DNA from: Gaeumannomyces sp. JS-464
Taxonomy: Eukaryota; Ascomycota; Sordariomycetes; Magnaporthales; Magnaporthaceae
Direction of reading: 5' to 3'
Assembly (NCBI GenBank): GCA_002197995.1
Contig: NGZR01000006.1
Coordinates: forward strand, 1 to 64,000
DNA: 64,000 nt
A program made the position numbers and the translations under genes. Below, one piece after another: positions 47,442 through 57,200 of this stretch (positions are counted from its first letter, which is position 1; the number at the start of each line of letters is the position of its first letter). The notes beneath the pieces are model-generated. The model saw nothing but the letters and a program-made list of their open reading frames with translations. It was not told the origin of the DNA and did not search any database.

Positions 47442-47999
47442 GACGATAAATCGGGTGATAACGCTATCGTACCCCTGCCTAATCGTTTCCGTTTTAAACG
47501 CGCTAGCCGCGTTGCCTTTAAAACGGCTTTCGGCGATAGCATCCAGCTTTGGGACTCGGGCCGGCTGTTAAAAAGCCGCAAGGAGTCGCCCGCCGCGCCC
47601 GACGCCGAGGTTAGCATCTGCTTAACCGAGATAGACTCGGTGATCGGCTCCTTCGGCAGCAGGCTGGCGGTTTACACGGCCGGCAAGTGGATCTCATCCC
47701 TGGATTTAGAAAGCGGCCCCGCGCCGCTCGTCCAGCACTTCTTTGTGCCGAACGACTGGACCAGCACCTTCGACAAGCCCGCCATGGGCCTCGGGCAGGG
47801 GGGCGAGGTCGTGTTCGCACGGCAGTCGGAGGTGGCCGTTATTAGGCGCGGCCTCGAGGTCGTCGGGGCCACGGGCGCGAGCTTCAACCCGCGCTGCCCG
47901 AGCCTGCAGCAGGGCCGGAGCGGGAGGAGTCTGTCTGCGCGCTCGGCGGGCTCCGGAGGGACGTCTTTTCGGGGGCGGAGCGTTTCGCCCATGTCGTGA
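47442..47999 (+). pseudogene. C-terminal fragment of a possible WD40/NLR-type protein
   Basis: An open frame of 185 codons with no start: a TAG lies just before it and the Gypsy LTR ends 87 bp upstream. It contains AFGDSIQLWDSGRLLKSRK and IGSFGSRLAVYTAGKWISSL, resembling beta-propeller strands, then LVQHFFVPNDWTST and GGEVVFARQSEVAVIRRGLE, which recall the C-terminal ends of fungal NACHT-WD40 proteins. The 5' part of the gene is missing, presumably lost with the repeat block. The family call is a recollection of pattern, not a search result. Confidence 0.4.
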
Positions 48000-48989
48000 T
48001 CTAGCATGCGGCGCGAGGGCGCGGGATGTGCCATTTACTTAATTATTATTACATTGCCCTCCGTCTCGAGCGTCCAACCTAACCCACGGGCAGGGACTAC
48101 ATCTAATGCAAGGTACCATTCCAATATCGTCCCAATTTCATGCCTTGAAAATCGAGTGGGGGGCAAGTAGATCGCAGTCGGCAAATAAAGAGAGAAATAA
48201 CATGAAACCAGGAACGAATATAGAACCAGAGTATCGTGCTACCGCCAACCTGCACACGGCAGGCAGGCAGGCGCGCCCAGTGTGGCACCCTGAAGCTCTA
48301 CGCCCTCGGCCCCTGCCATGGAAAGGTTCACGCCGAGCTACCAGCCTCGGATGGCACGTTGATCCACCTCCCACCGTTTCCGTCGTAGTCAATCAGGCTG
48401 CTGTAGCTGAGACTGGGCGACGAGTTCTCGATCGCATTCCGTGCCGTCGTGGCCGAGGTCCTGTCAAGCGCCCCCACGTCGACAGCCGACCACCAAGCCC
48501 CCTGGATAGAGCTCTCGAAACCGGACCCATTGACAAGAGCAGAGGGGTCGAATCTCCATGCCGTATCTCATGTCCCCGCTGCTGGGGCCGGCACTTCAAC
48601 GCACGGAGAGGGGCTCAAAGGGATGATCAGATAACCTGCTGCTGGATGGAGTTCGGACTGGCCCCTGCGCCAGCTGTTCTTTCGACAACAGGCGTAGCAG
48701 TCGACCGAGCGACTCCCGATGGTGACCGAACGACTAATAATGATGACCGAGAGACTGATGATGGTGGTCGGCGCATCGCTCGAGGCGATACGGAGTCGAG
48801 CTCGGAACCGGCGTCACCGAGGAATTTGACAATCTCCAGACTTTTCGTCCGATGCTGCAACCCAGTCAGTCTTGCGAAATGGAAGGTTACGATGATGAGT
48901 ACGAGCAAAGGATAGCTTTCGCGCGATAAAAACATCAACCACGCCACTGAGAAGAACCACGGGTCAACGAAAGCAGCCTACCAACGGTG
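48000..48989. other. GC-normal intergenic region, one weak minus-strand exon candidate
   Basis: No confident gene. The best candidate is a minus-strand stretch (48,328-48,567) of 79 codons ending in a stop, with GAWWSAVDVGALDR and SLIDYDGNGGRWINVPSEAG. Its amino-acid make-up looks coding, but it has no start and no linked exon. A 269-codon plus-strand frame over it (48,106-48,915) looks like a shadow. Confidence 0.2.
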
Positions 48990-50305
48990 TCACGAGCAAA
49001 AGAGTCCACGGGTTAGCCCCCTCCTAATCAACGTTCGGACCGCGTCGATGTCGTCGTTGGTCACACGAGCCCCGGCCTGGATGAGGAGGTTCGCGACGTC
49101 CTCATGGCTGTCCCATGCGCCTATCGCTATCGCTGTCCATGGCGTGAAGCCGTCATAGTCCCTCTCGTTGACATCGGGGTTCCGTCTCAGAAGGGCCTCG
49201 ACGAATGCCGGATGGTTTGCAATGCTGGCGATATGCAGACAGGTTTGACCATCACGGTTCTTTGGATTGCTGTTGTGAAAAACCGCTTCGAGTAGGACCT
49301 CGGCTGTCCCGATTGCCCCTCTCTTTGTTGCCAGGAAAAGGGCTGCGAGAAACACATCCCTGTACGTGGAATTGTTGGACACCGCTATCAGGTCTAGGAG
49401 AGAGCCTCGATCTTGTCGATACGCGGCCGAGAGGATCTTGTAGCCTGGCTCGAGGGGGGCCAGTTCCACGCGAGCGGCTTCATCTTGGATCCCATGGGTC
49501 GCCGAGAGTATGGCGCGTGCCATCATGTGGTATATATCCAGCAGTTTCTGCGGGGGTCCGCTTCGACCACTCTCGACCCAGGCCGTGATGAATGCACCGC
49601 ACTCCTGAAGGGTTTCGACCACAGCAACGACCTCTTCTGGGTCCACTTCAGGCGTGGCAGCGGCGCCAGGCGTGGCAGCGGCGCCAGGCGTGGCAGCAGC
49701 GCCAGGCGTGGTAGTAGCGCCAGTTGTTGCGACCGATGTGGTGGATAATGGTGTCTGGATGTGATAGCCCTCGGGCGTGCACGGGTCCGGAGCTATATGG
49801 TCAGCGCCAGTCATTTGTCTGCTGCTGTGTGGAAGCATACCTTTTCCTGCCTCGAAGCGTGCGTTTTGCAGTGTGGAGTTCCCATGGCGAAGGATCTCCT
49901 TGTCGACGGTGGCCTTCGGCACTCGCTTGCCGTCAACGTACAAAGCGCTGAGACGGCCGTCGGCGTCTCTCTTCTGGATGGTTCGGTGAACCCATTTCCA
50001 GGCCTGACCCTTCTTATTCCTCCTCAGTCCCCACTCCTTGAACAGCCGCTCGTAGGTGCTCCGTCTGTTGTTCTAGTTAACATTATTTACCTATACATGG
50101 CTATAGCATACACAAAGGGGGCCTGGGCGTACCCTGCAGTGATGGAATGCTTGATCTCCATCTGTTCCATGACTTGAGGAATCGTCAACTTCTGCTCAAT
50201 GAAGAGATTCTCGAGAGAAGACCGGTGAGGCCTGAGTTGGTCCATTGTGGTGTTTGACAAGTCGAGGGGTGTAAAGGAGACAAAGGGGGGTAAATCTGAT
50301 GCCAA
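48990..50305 (-). CDS. Clr5-domain ankyrin-repeat protein
   Basis: Two exons, 50,305-50,133 and 50,064-48,990, with a 68-nt intron (GTACGC...ACAACAG, CTAA-type branch site), giving 415 aa. Residues about 25-90 form a Clr5 domain: RPHRSSLENLFIEQKLTIPQ, then, joined exactly across the intron, AGRSTYERLFKEWGLRRNKK and AWKWVHRTI. A low-complexity linker with six-residue repeats (GAAATP) follows at about 190-215. The last 170 residues carry ankyrin-like helices, clearest in NRDGQTCLHIASIANHPAFV and DYDGFTPWTAIAIGAWDS. No frameshift is needed, unlike most neighbours. Clr5 domains are believed to bind DNA or act in transcription, and ankyrin repeats mediate protein contacts. It is related in domain type to the broken gene at 1-1.7 kb. 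Confidence 0.88.
49651..49722 (-). repeat. Four 18-bp tandem repeats coding GAAATP-type units
   Basis: Units at 49,651, 49,669, 49,687 and 49,705. The first two are identical and the last two carry one and three changes. In frame, they lengthen the linker of the Clr5-ankyrin protein. Confidence 0.85.
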
Positions 50306-50464
50306 AGGTGGAAAATGGGTTGAAATGGGTAGGTGGATGTCTGCAGAAGTACCTAGATAGAGAAAACATCAGAAACCAGAGCTACTCCCAGTGGGACGGT
50401 GCTGGCATTATATAAAAGAGCGCATGGATGTACCTCTCAGCCGCTCCAGCGTCCATTGACGCTG

Positions 50465-50487
50465 ATTGGACGACGCCAGATCCGTCA
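50465..50487. promoter_or_regulatory. Extended CCAAT motif, copy 1
   Basis: A 23-bp unit starting ATTGGACGACGCCAGATCC, about 160 bp upstream of the Clr5-ankyrin start. ATTGG is CCAAT on the minus strand, the core for the fungal Hap complex. Confidence 0.4.
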
Positions 50488-50549
50488 CGGTCAAAGCAAA
50501 GCTGCACTTCTTAGGTACCTCCCCCCTGCAGTTGGGGAAGGCACTGACG

Positions 50550-50572
50550 ATTGGACAACACCAGATCCGTCA
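50550..50572. promoter_or_regulatory. Extended CCAAT motif, copy 2
   Basis: Starts ATTGGACAACACCAGATCC. It matches copy 1 at 21 of 23 positions. Confidence 0.4.
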
Positions 50573-50655
50573 ACTCAACACAGCCCTCAAACCTGTACGC
50601 CACGGCCCGGCCGGGCGCTGGTCCTGGCCGGCCGTGCAGGTGATCAATCGTTTTC

Positions 50656-50678
50656 ATTGGCCGGCGCCAGAACCGTCT
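50656..50678. promoter_or_regulatory. Extended CCAAT motif, copy 3
   Basis: Starts ATTGGCCGGCGCCAGAACC, more diverged but with the same order of ATTGG, CGCCAGA and CCGTC. The three copies are 85 and 106 bp apart. Confidence 0.35.
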
Positions 50679-50911
50679 TGCCAGGGTACATTGCCTCGTT
50701 TGTTCCTTTGGACTTACAGTTCACGTCGTCCCAAGAACCCGATCTCCTGTTCGCTCCTCTTTAAATTGATGGAGTGTCGCTGGCTTGAAAAAACCAGGCA
50801 CCTTTTGATCAAACATGCGCCGAAAACTCGATGTATCTTGTGCCCAAGACGTCATACACTCGCTGCGCGCGACACTTGCCAGAGCACACCTTCGTCCCGT
50901 CATTCGACAAC

Positions 50912-51526
50912 ATGGGCATTTCCCCTGAAGCTATCATTGCTATCGTGACACTCGTGGTGTCGCTTCCCCCAATAATTCTTGTCCTTGTCGGAGTTTATAG
51001 AGCCGTACAAAGACGTCGGCAGCGTTCCGCCAGCACGGAAGAGAGCGAGGCTAGCGATTTCGGAGACATCAGGGCGCCTCAAGGATCTTCCTCGACTGCA
51101 CAGCAATATCACCCCTCTTGGACGCACTTCCACCACCGCCCGACTACCGGGGCACTGACATGTCATCTCCAGCCGGCTCCCGTACGCTCCAGCTCGTGTA
51201 TCTGCCCAGAGATACATTCGTCGAGGGATTCCAAGAGCCTGGCGATGGCGATAGCGGTCAATTTGAGATGGGAGCATTCACAAAATTCCAACCATGCTGT
51301 GGCGCATGCTTCGCCCCTGACACTCCCTGGATTCCCGGAGCATCCCTGCCGGGATTGGATTGGCTTGATGGTCGTCCCCGGGTCTTTCCCCACCTGCCCC
51401 TTGCCTGCACAACAAAAATTCTCGACCAAAGCGACCCATCCATTGGGTTGCTTAGACCACCCGGCCAACTTGCTCTTCTCCACGTCGGCAACGTCGGCAA
51501 TCCCATCGAATAGCTCAAGGACATAG
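50912..51526 (+). CDS. Predicted small single-pass membrane protein
   Basis: 204 codons from the ATG at 50,912. The N-terminus MGISPEAIIAIVTLVVSLPP followed by IILVLVGVYRAVQRRRQR is one hydrophobic helix with a basic stop-transfer end, a common architecture of small fungal membrane proteins of unknown role. The rest is Ser/Pro/His-rich without a domain. Other frames over 51,118-51,546 on both strands also look protein-like, so the 3' half may be in a different frame or spliced. I chose this start because the in-frame upstream codons (from 50,831) lack features. Start and membrane helix are fairly safe, but the C-terminus is not. Confidence 0.45.
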   Translation: MGISPEAIIAIVTLVVSLPPIILVLVGVYRAVQRRRQRSASTEESEASDFGDIRAPQGSSSTAQQYHPSWTHFHHRPTTGALTCHLQPAPVRSSSCICPEIHSSRDSKSLAMAIAVNLRWEHSQNSNHAVAHASPLTLPGFPEHPCRDWIGLMVVPGSFPTCPLPAQQKFSTKATHPLGCLDHPANLLFSTSATSAIPSNSSRT

Positions 51527-52045
51527 TCCGGATTGTGGCGCGACATCCCCGGGTTCGGTCAATTGGGCCGGCCAGGCGCCAGACCAAGTCGAATTGGCCG
51601 GGGGATTTGGGTGGGGGGGCCAGAGCCATCGCCGTAAAACCCTTGCTGCACCGCGGCAGCCATGGTTTGGCATTTCCTGAATCCCGTCCTCGGCCTGATG
51701 GTTGGTATTGCGGCTGGAGTTCTGCGATGATGCTCCTCTGTGTATTCTCCAATAGATCAGGAGGGGAATGTGGGTGGGCGGCGCCTTTTAATCCAATGAG
51801 ATACACCTCGCCAAGAAGTTTGCTCCATTGTTGGTGCCCCCCCCCCCCCCCCCCCCTTTCTTCTATCAATGTCAGTTAGGTGGTGGCGGAGCCGACTCGA
51901 TCAAATCAGTGTCAAATGTGGGCCGCTCAGTGCGTCGCCAGGGCTCAACGTCCAGCAGCCCTTCAGATTTGAAGTTGACACACACTGGGCCCCCAAATGG
52001 AGCGTTCCCTGCCAAATCCTACCTGCCAGTTTTCATTGCTAAACG
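51527..52045. other. Intergenic region with a 21-base poly-C run
   Basis: No gene is supported. A run of 21 C residues spans 51,837-51,857. A minus-strand frame of 203 codons (51,258-51,869) crosses the run and is unlikely to be real. Confidence 0.5.
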
Positions 52046-53427
52046 ATGGATGCCAATAAGTTCCTCGCGGGCGCCGAGGGCGGAGAGATCCCCATTGACA
52101 GCCATGATAAGGTATTAAGGATAGCATATATCTACTCGAACGAAGGTGTGTGGCAGGATAATGGCGTTTTTGACGTGGTCGAGAAACTCCATGCGCGCGG
52201 CTGGTCTTTCGGACAGGGAAGCCTTAGGTTTAACCGGTACGTGTTCCTTTTAAAGTGTCGCATCGTTAGGCTCGCCATGGCTGACGACCGGGAAGGACTT
52301 TGGACACATTTTATATTGCCCAGATCGCGGCCGGCTACTACAACTCGTCGGATCAACTCGAAAAGGAAGTTCCCACAATCGATGTAGTTCGAATCGTTCT
52401 ATTCACAGCACCGAGAGCTGGTCGGCCAGGACGCATGGCGACAATATTACTCGCCCAGCTTCCTCGCCCAAGCGGCGTCGGCTCGCTTTTACCGCCTGCC
52501 CAACTTGCGGGACCTTCCGGATTCGAGTGATCCGCTAGCGAATCCGCGGAACAAAAGCGTCGGTCACTTTACCAAGCTTCCCCGCTGGGCATACGCCGTC
52601 GCGCGGGCTCACGTCGTGCAGCCTACCCTGCCTGCCGCCACCATCGACCAGCTGGCCCTTTCGACCCTTCGGCAAACCACCTTACACCTGCGAAAGGAAT
52701 GCCCCAGCGCACAGCCTTATTCGGAAACGCAGGCACGCTTTTGGCTCGGGGATAAGGGACCTCGTATGGTGGTCCGCCCGCCGATGATAATCGCGTGCCT
52801 ACCGGTTACGGCATTTGGATCGGTGAGGGATATGTCGACGTATGGGAGTGGGAAGCGCATTATTCCAAGGAAAGGTGGGACTTTTCCGTGGGCGACCCGT
52901 CATTTCTGGAGGACCGGGATGGGACCCGTAAGCCCGAGTTCTACTGGTGCGGACGGCCGGACGGAGGTGTGATTGTGGAAACGTGGTGGAGAGGATGGGA
53001 GCCCGAGCTCGGGAGCGAAGAAGAGATGGAGTTTATGGCGGCCGTCGCGGTTAATGAGACCGAGGGGCTTAGTGAGACGGGCGAGCTAGACTACACCATC
53101 CAGTCGCATTTGCTTCTGGGGGTGTTTCGCGCCGCGCATTACGAGGCAAAGGAGCAGGAGAGACAAGCGGAGGAGCTGAGGCGGCTGGTAGTCGAGGCTG
53201 GGAGGCTCGACGAGGATAGGGCTGCACCGTGGATTCGACAGGCTTTGCTGGTTATGGAACCGTATGTGACGAAGGCGGACGGCCGGCCTGTCGCGGAGGA
53301 TGAGCGCAGTGAGCTTTTTCGACAGATCCTTGTGGAAAACGGGCAGCTCTTCGGCTGGGGGTGGCTTTCACCAAGCTCCAAGGAGTTCAACTTCAAGCTG
53401 AAACGAAAGCCGACACAAAAGCAGTAA
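52046..53427 (+). pseudogene. Unrecognised gene with frameshifts
   Basis: Starts MDANKFLAGAEGGEIPIDSH at 52,046. A GTACGT donor lies at 52,237 with a possible acceptor at 52,321. The chain then passes through AAGYYNSSDQLEKEVPTIDV, a one-base shift near 52,390, SQHRELVGQDAWRQYYSPSF and RWAYAVARAHVVQPTLPAAT, and after another one-base shift near 52,755 (GGGGATAAGGG) GYGIWIGEGYVDVWEWEAHY to a stop at 53,425-53,427. The final 210 residues are open and acidic, with a coiled-coil-like stretch (AKEQERQAEELRRLVVEAGR). I do not recognise the family. Whether the shifts are real or assembly errors cannot be told; a corrected gene would give about 420 aa. Confidence 0.5.
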
Positions 53428-53552
53428 TGCAGAGACGCGCTTACCACGCCCGGGAGAGCTCAAGCAGTGATAGGATCCTGTGAGATCTAATTCATTTTCA
53501 ACATCAACATCCACTTTATTATTGTCGCTTCTTCATTATAACTCAGTCCCCC

Positions 53553-54220
53553 TCACGCACAAGTACCAAACGCGGCCTGGCATCCTGTCCCGCAGTACGC
53601 GTTGGTGCTTCCACAGTAACCCCACTGGGAGCAACAGTCGCCAAAGCCAGATGCGGCGCAGGTCGCGTCTTCATTCTCGCTCGCCGAGCTGCAGGTACCA
53701 TCCGTCGAGGTTGGCCGACCCGTCGTCGCAGGACATGTCCCAAACCCAGCCTGGCACCCGGCGCCGCAGTGCGCGCTGGACCCGCCGCACCAGCCATACT
53801 CGGAGCAGCAGTCCCCGAAGAGCGATCCGACGCAGGTGCGCCCGTTGTTTCCGCATTGCCCATCCGCGCTGATCGGCAGGCCCGAGCCGCCGCAGCTGCC
53901 GTACGCCGGGTCGCATGTCTCCGGGGCGCAGTGGGAGTCGCCGGAGCCGCACTCTCCGGACCAGTTGCAACACTGCCCAAAGTCAGAGCCGGCGCACGTG
54001 GCGCCGATGAAGCTGCTGAAGCCGCAGACGCCATCCTTGGACACGGGCGGCTTGGCGGGGACGGGATCGCATCTGCCGTGCTTGGGGTCGCAGATCAGAT
54101 GGCCGCAGTTGGCGGGCGCAAAGCCGCACCATCCCCAAATGGAGCAGCAGTCGCCGAAGGGTGTCCCGGCGCAGGTCATGCCGCCGGCCTCTGTACCGCA
54201 GCGGCCGTCGGTCGAGAGGT
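53553..54220 (-). other. C-terminal array of four hevein (ChtBD1) domains
   Basis: Four units of about 45 residues in one open exon. Each has eight Cys with the FGDCCS- or FGQCCN-type core: FGDCCSIWGWCG, FGQCCNWSGECG, FGDCCSEYGWCG and FGDCCSQWGYCG. These domains bind chitin. In unit 2 the aromatic residues of the binding face are reduced (WSGEC), so its affinity may differ. Confidence 0.9.
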
Positions 54221-57200
54221 TTGATGGAATAGGCGGGACCGCCGTACCTGCGGATGCCGTCGTGCTGGACGACTGACTTTGGGGCGGATCTTCCATAGAC
54301 CCAAAGACAAACTCGGTTGTGTAAGCTGACATGGACAGGGACTCGATGGCGGTCGTGAAGACTACCGTATTACCAGGGCCCCAGGGCTCGGGCGTATATT
54401 CCGGCCCCGGGATCGTGTCAGTCGTGCTAATGATTGAGGTGCGACTCGGGAGACTGTGATCCTCGGTGACTCGCTGCCGTCGCTCGAGCACCGGCGGAGC
54501 TCCCATCGGCAGCTCTCGCTTCTTCGCGAAGAGGCGCCTGTAGCGGCAGGAGAGCTTGGGTCCGCCGGCAGCGACGATGGCACGCTCGACACATCCCTCG
54601 CCGATGAAGAAGGGTAGGTTAAAATCGGCTCTGGCGCCGCCCCCGTCTTCCCTCCAGCTCCAGCCGGTCGGGGCTCCGCAGCCTTGCTCCTCTGACCTGA
54701 GGCGATTTCCGCCGTCGGTACCCCAGCCCTTAATGTTATACACCGTGAATCGGTAATAGGTAAATGCGTTCATCCTGGACCCCCACAAAAAGTTACTAAG
54801 TCCTGTTCATTCCAGGATACATCTTCCTCCATATGAGAGACCTTTTTTTTTTGGCGAACTCACTGGTATTGGCAGGCCGCCATAGCAGTCGGCTGAACTA
54901 TCACTGTCGTGGTCCTGGTCGGCGTCACAGTTATGGTCTTGGTTACCACAACAATGATCGTCTCGGAAAGACCAAACTGCGTCTCGGTGAACTTTGAACC
55001 ATCGTATCCGGGCGGGTTAGTCGGAGCAAACTCCGACGGGATCGTTTTGCCGTTGATCACAGTCATATACGATGACATGTCAGCAGACATTGCCTCAATG
55101 TCATCAGGGTCTACCGCTGCATTGCGGGCTGCCAGGTGTCGTGGTCGTTTTTGTGTCTTGGCCATTGCAGCCAGTGCTCGTTGCGCAGTGCGTCTAGTAA
55201 GGGGGGAGATGGAAGAAAAAAAAGAGTCAGCCTCTGTCGGGCGCGGCAACGCCTGGAATTTTTGAACTTGCCTCAGTGGTTCGGGTGGAGGAGGCCATGT
55301 ACCAAGCACTATAGCTAGTGACGAGATAAGTACAGGCCGATGCGGTCACCTGCTTGTCGCAGTTGTCCTTGCTATCGGTGCCGCCGGGGCCCTGGGTGTT
55401 TCCGCATCCGCCGGGGATTAAGCAGCCGACGCCGCCGCAGGCACCAAGGGGGCATACGGGCAAGCAGCCGATGACTCCGCAGCCTCCGCCGCAGCCAAAG
55501 ATGCCACACCCACCGTCACAGCCGAAGATTCCGCAGCCGCCGTCGCAGCCAAACGTCTCGCAGTCGCGCTTGCCGCATCCCGACCCGGTGCAGCCAGAGG
55601 GAGGAGAGGGGTCGGGCCTGACGGTGACGGGTGGTAGTGGGGTCTGCGGCTTGGGGTAACTGACCGAGAAGGTCGGCTGGGGCTGGACGTTGACGGGAGT
55701 CGGAGTTTTATGGAATGTCACGAGGGGGATAATGGCCAGGAGGTCACGGTCGTCTGTGGAAGACGAGGGCGTGGGAGAGGCGACGGGGAAAGTCGCGTGG
55801 TCAGGAGGGAGAGTGTAGACGAAAGAAGATGGAGTGATGCTCTGGACCGGGTTGATCTTGTAATCTGCTGTGTCTGTCGGCTTCAACGTCAGAGGATGGA
55901 GGCTGACGGCGGTCATTGTGAAGGCCGGGACGGGGATGGTGGTCGTCACGACACGGACGCCGCCGGCTCCAGATGACAGGAGAGTAGTCGTCAAAGCAGG
56001 CCAGGTCGACACGGTGTGGGTGGTATCAAGCGGGAGTGGGGGGTACACGACGATGCAGGGGGCTTGCAGCCCACCACTGGGTTAGCAGAGCTCCAAATGC
56101 TTGGTGGTGGAAAGAAGATGTTGGAGGAGGCTCCAGGGCTGACATCGCTGTCACCACCGAAGCCTTGGAGGTCTATGGCCCAGTCGACAATGCCCGCAAA
56201 GTTGAGCTGCTTGTAGAGTGCCGTCCTGTCCGCCTTGACCTTGTCGTCCATGTAGGCAACCCATTGCACGGAATCGTACACGGCGATGTTGGACTGACTG
56301 TCCTCATCCAAGTACGACGAAAAAGACGAGATGGGCTGGAGAGCTCCGGATGGCGTTTTCCACTTGCCCTTTCCAGACAAGATGGCGTTTATCTCAGCGT
56401 TGGCGATGTAGCCCGAGGTCCCCGTGCATGGTCCAGCATAGGCCCCGGACCCACCGCCTGTGTAGGTGCACATGGGGCCGGAGCAGCCCGGCGTCGTCAT
56501 CTGGAACGAGCGACCGTAGCTAGAGACGCCCACGGCCACCTTGTTCGAGGGCACGCCGGCCTTGGTGATCATGGATAGAGCCAGGAAGGTTTCGGTGATG
56601 TTGGTGTGGGAACGTAGACAGTTTCCGGCTGGGCAGGCTTCAATGGCGTGTTGGTTCGCATAATCCCACTGGCCGTGTAGGTCGTACGTCATGTACACGA
56701 TGTAGTCCGCCACAGCGGCCATCTCGGCAATGTGGTATGCCCTAAGGTACCAGAACGACGCAGGCGCGCAGAAGGAGACCGATTTGGAGGAGGGCATTGC
56801 TGCTCTCAGCTTCTTGAAGAAGGTGAGATAGTTCGCCGCATCCTCAGCGGTGCCCGCCGGGATGCCGGGGATGTCGGGTGCACCGGGATCTGCAAGTGTG
56901 GCCTTGGTCAGTAGAGCTCATGGCCGCAGAGGTACTGGACGGGTCGACTCACATTCCCAGTCAATGTCGATACCATCAAGCTTATTCTCCTCGACGAACG
57001 AGACGATATTGCGCATAAAGGTGTCCTGGTTGCCTGGTTTGACGGCGTCCCTGAAGATGGAGTACGTGGCCGGCTCGGCAGAGAAAGCCCAGCCACCCAG
57101 GGACAGGATCTTTTGAATCCAGACAATTTCAAGAAGAGACCCCACTGGACCTGTATCTGGCTGACATCCACGGCGAAGCTGCGCGTGACGTGGCCGAAAG

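Noticed and set aside
48106..48915. 269-codon plus-strand frame
   Set aside because: Arg/Pro-rich, low-complexity, no domain. The opposite strand has the more protein-like stretch.
51258..51869. 203-codon minus-strand frame
   Set aside because: Starts within the poly-C tract (as Gly repeats) and lacks any feature supporting coding.
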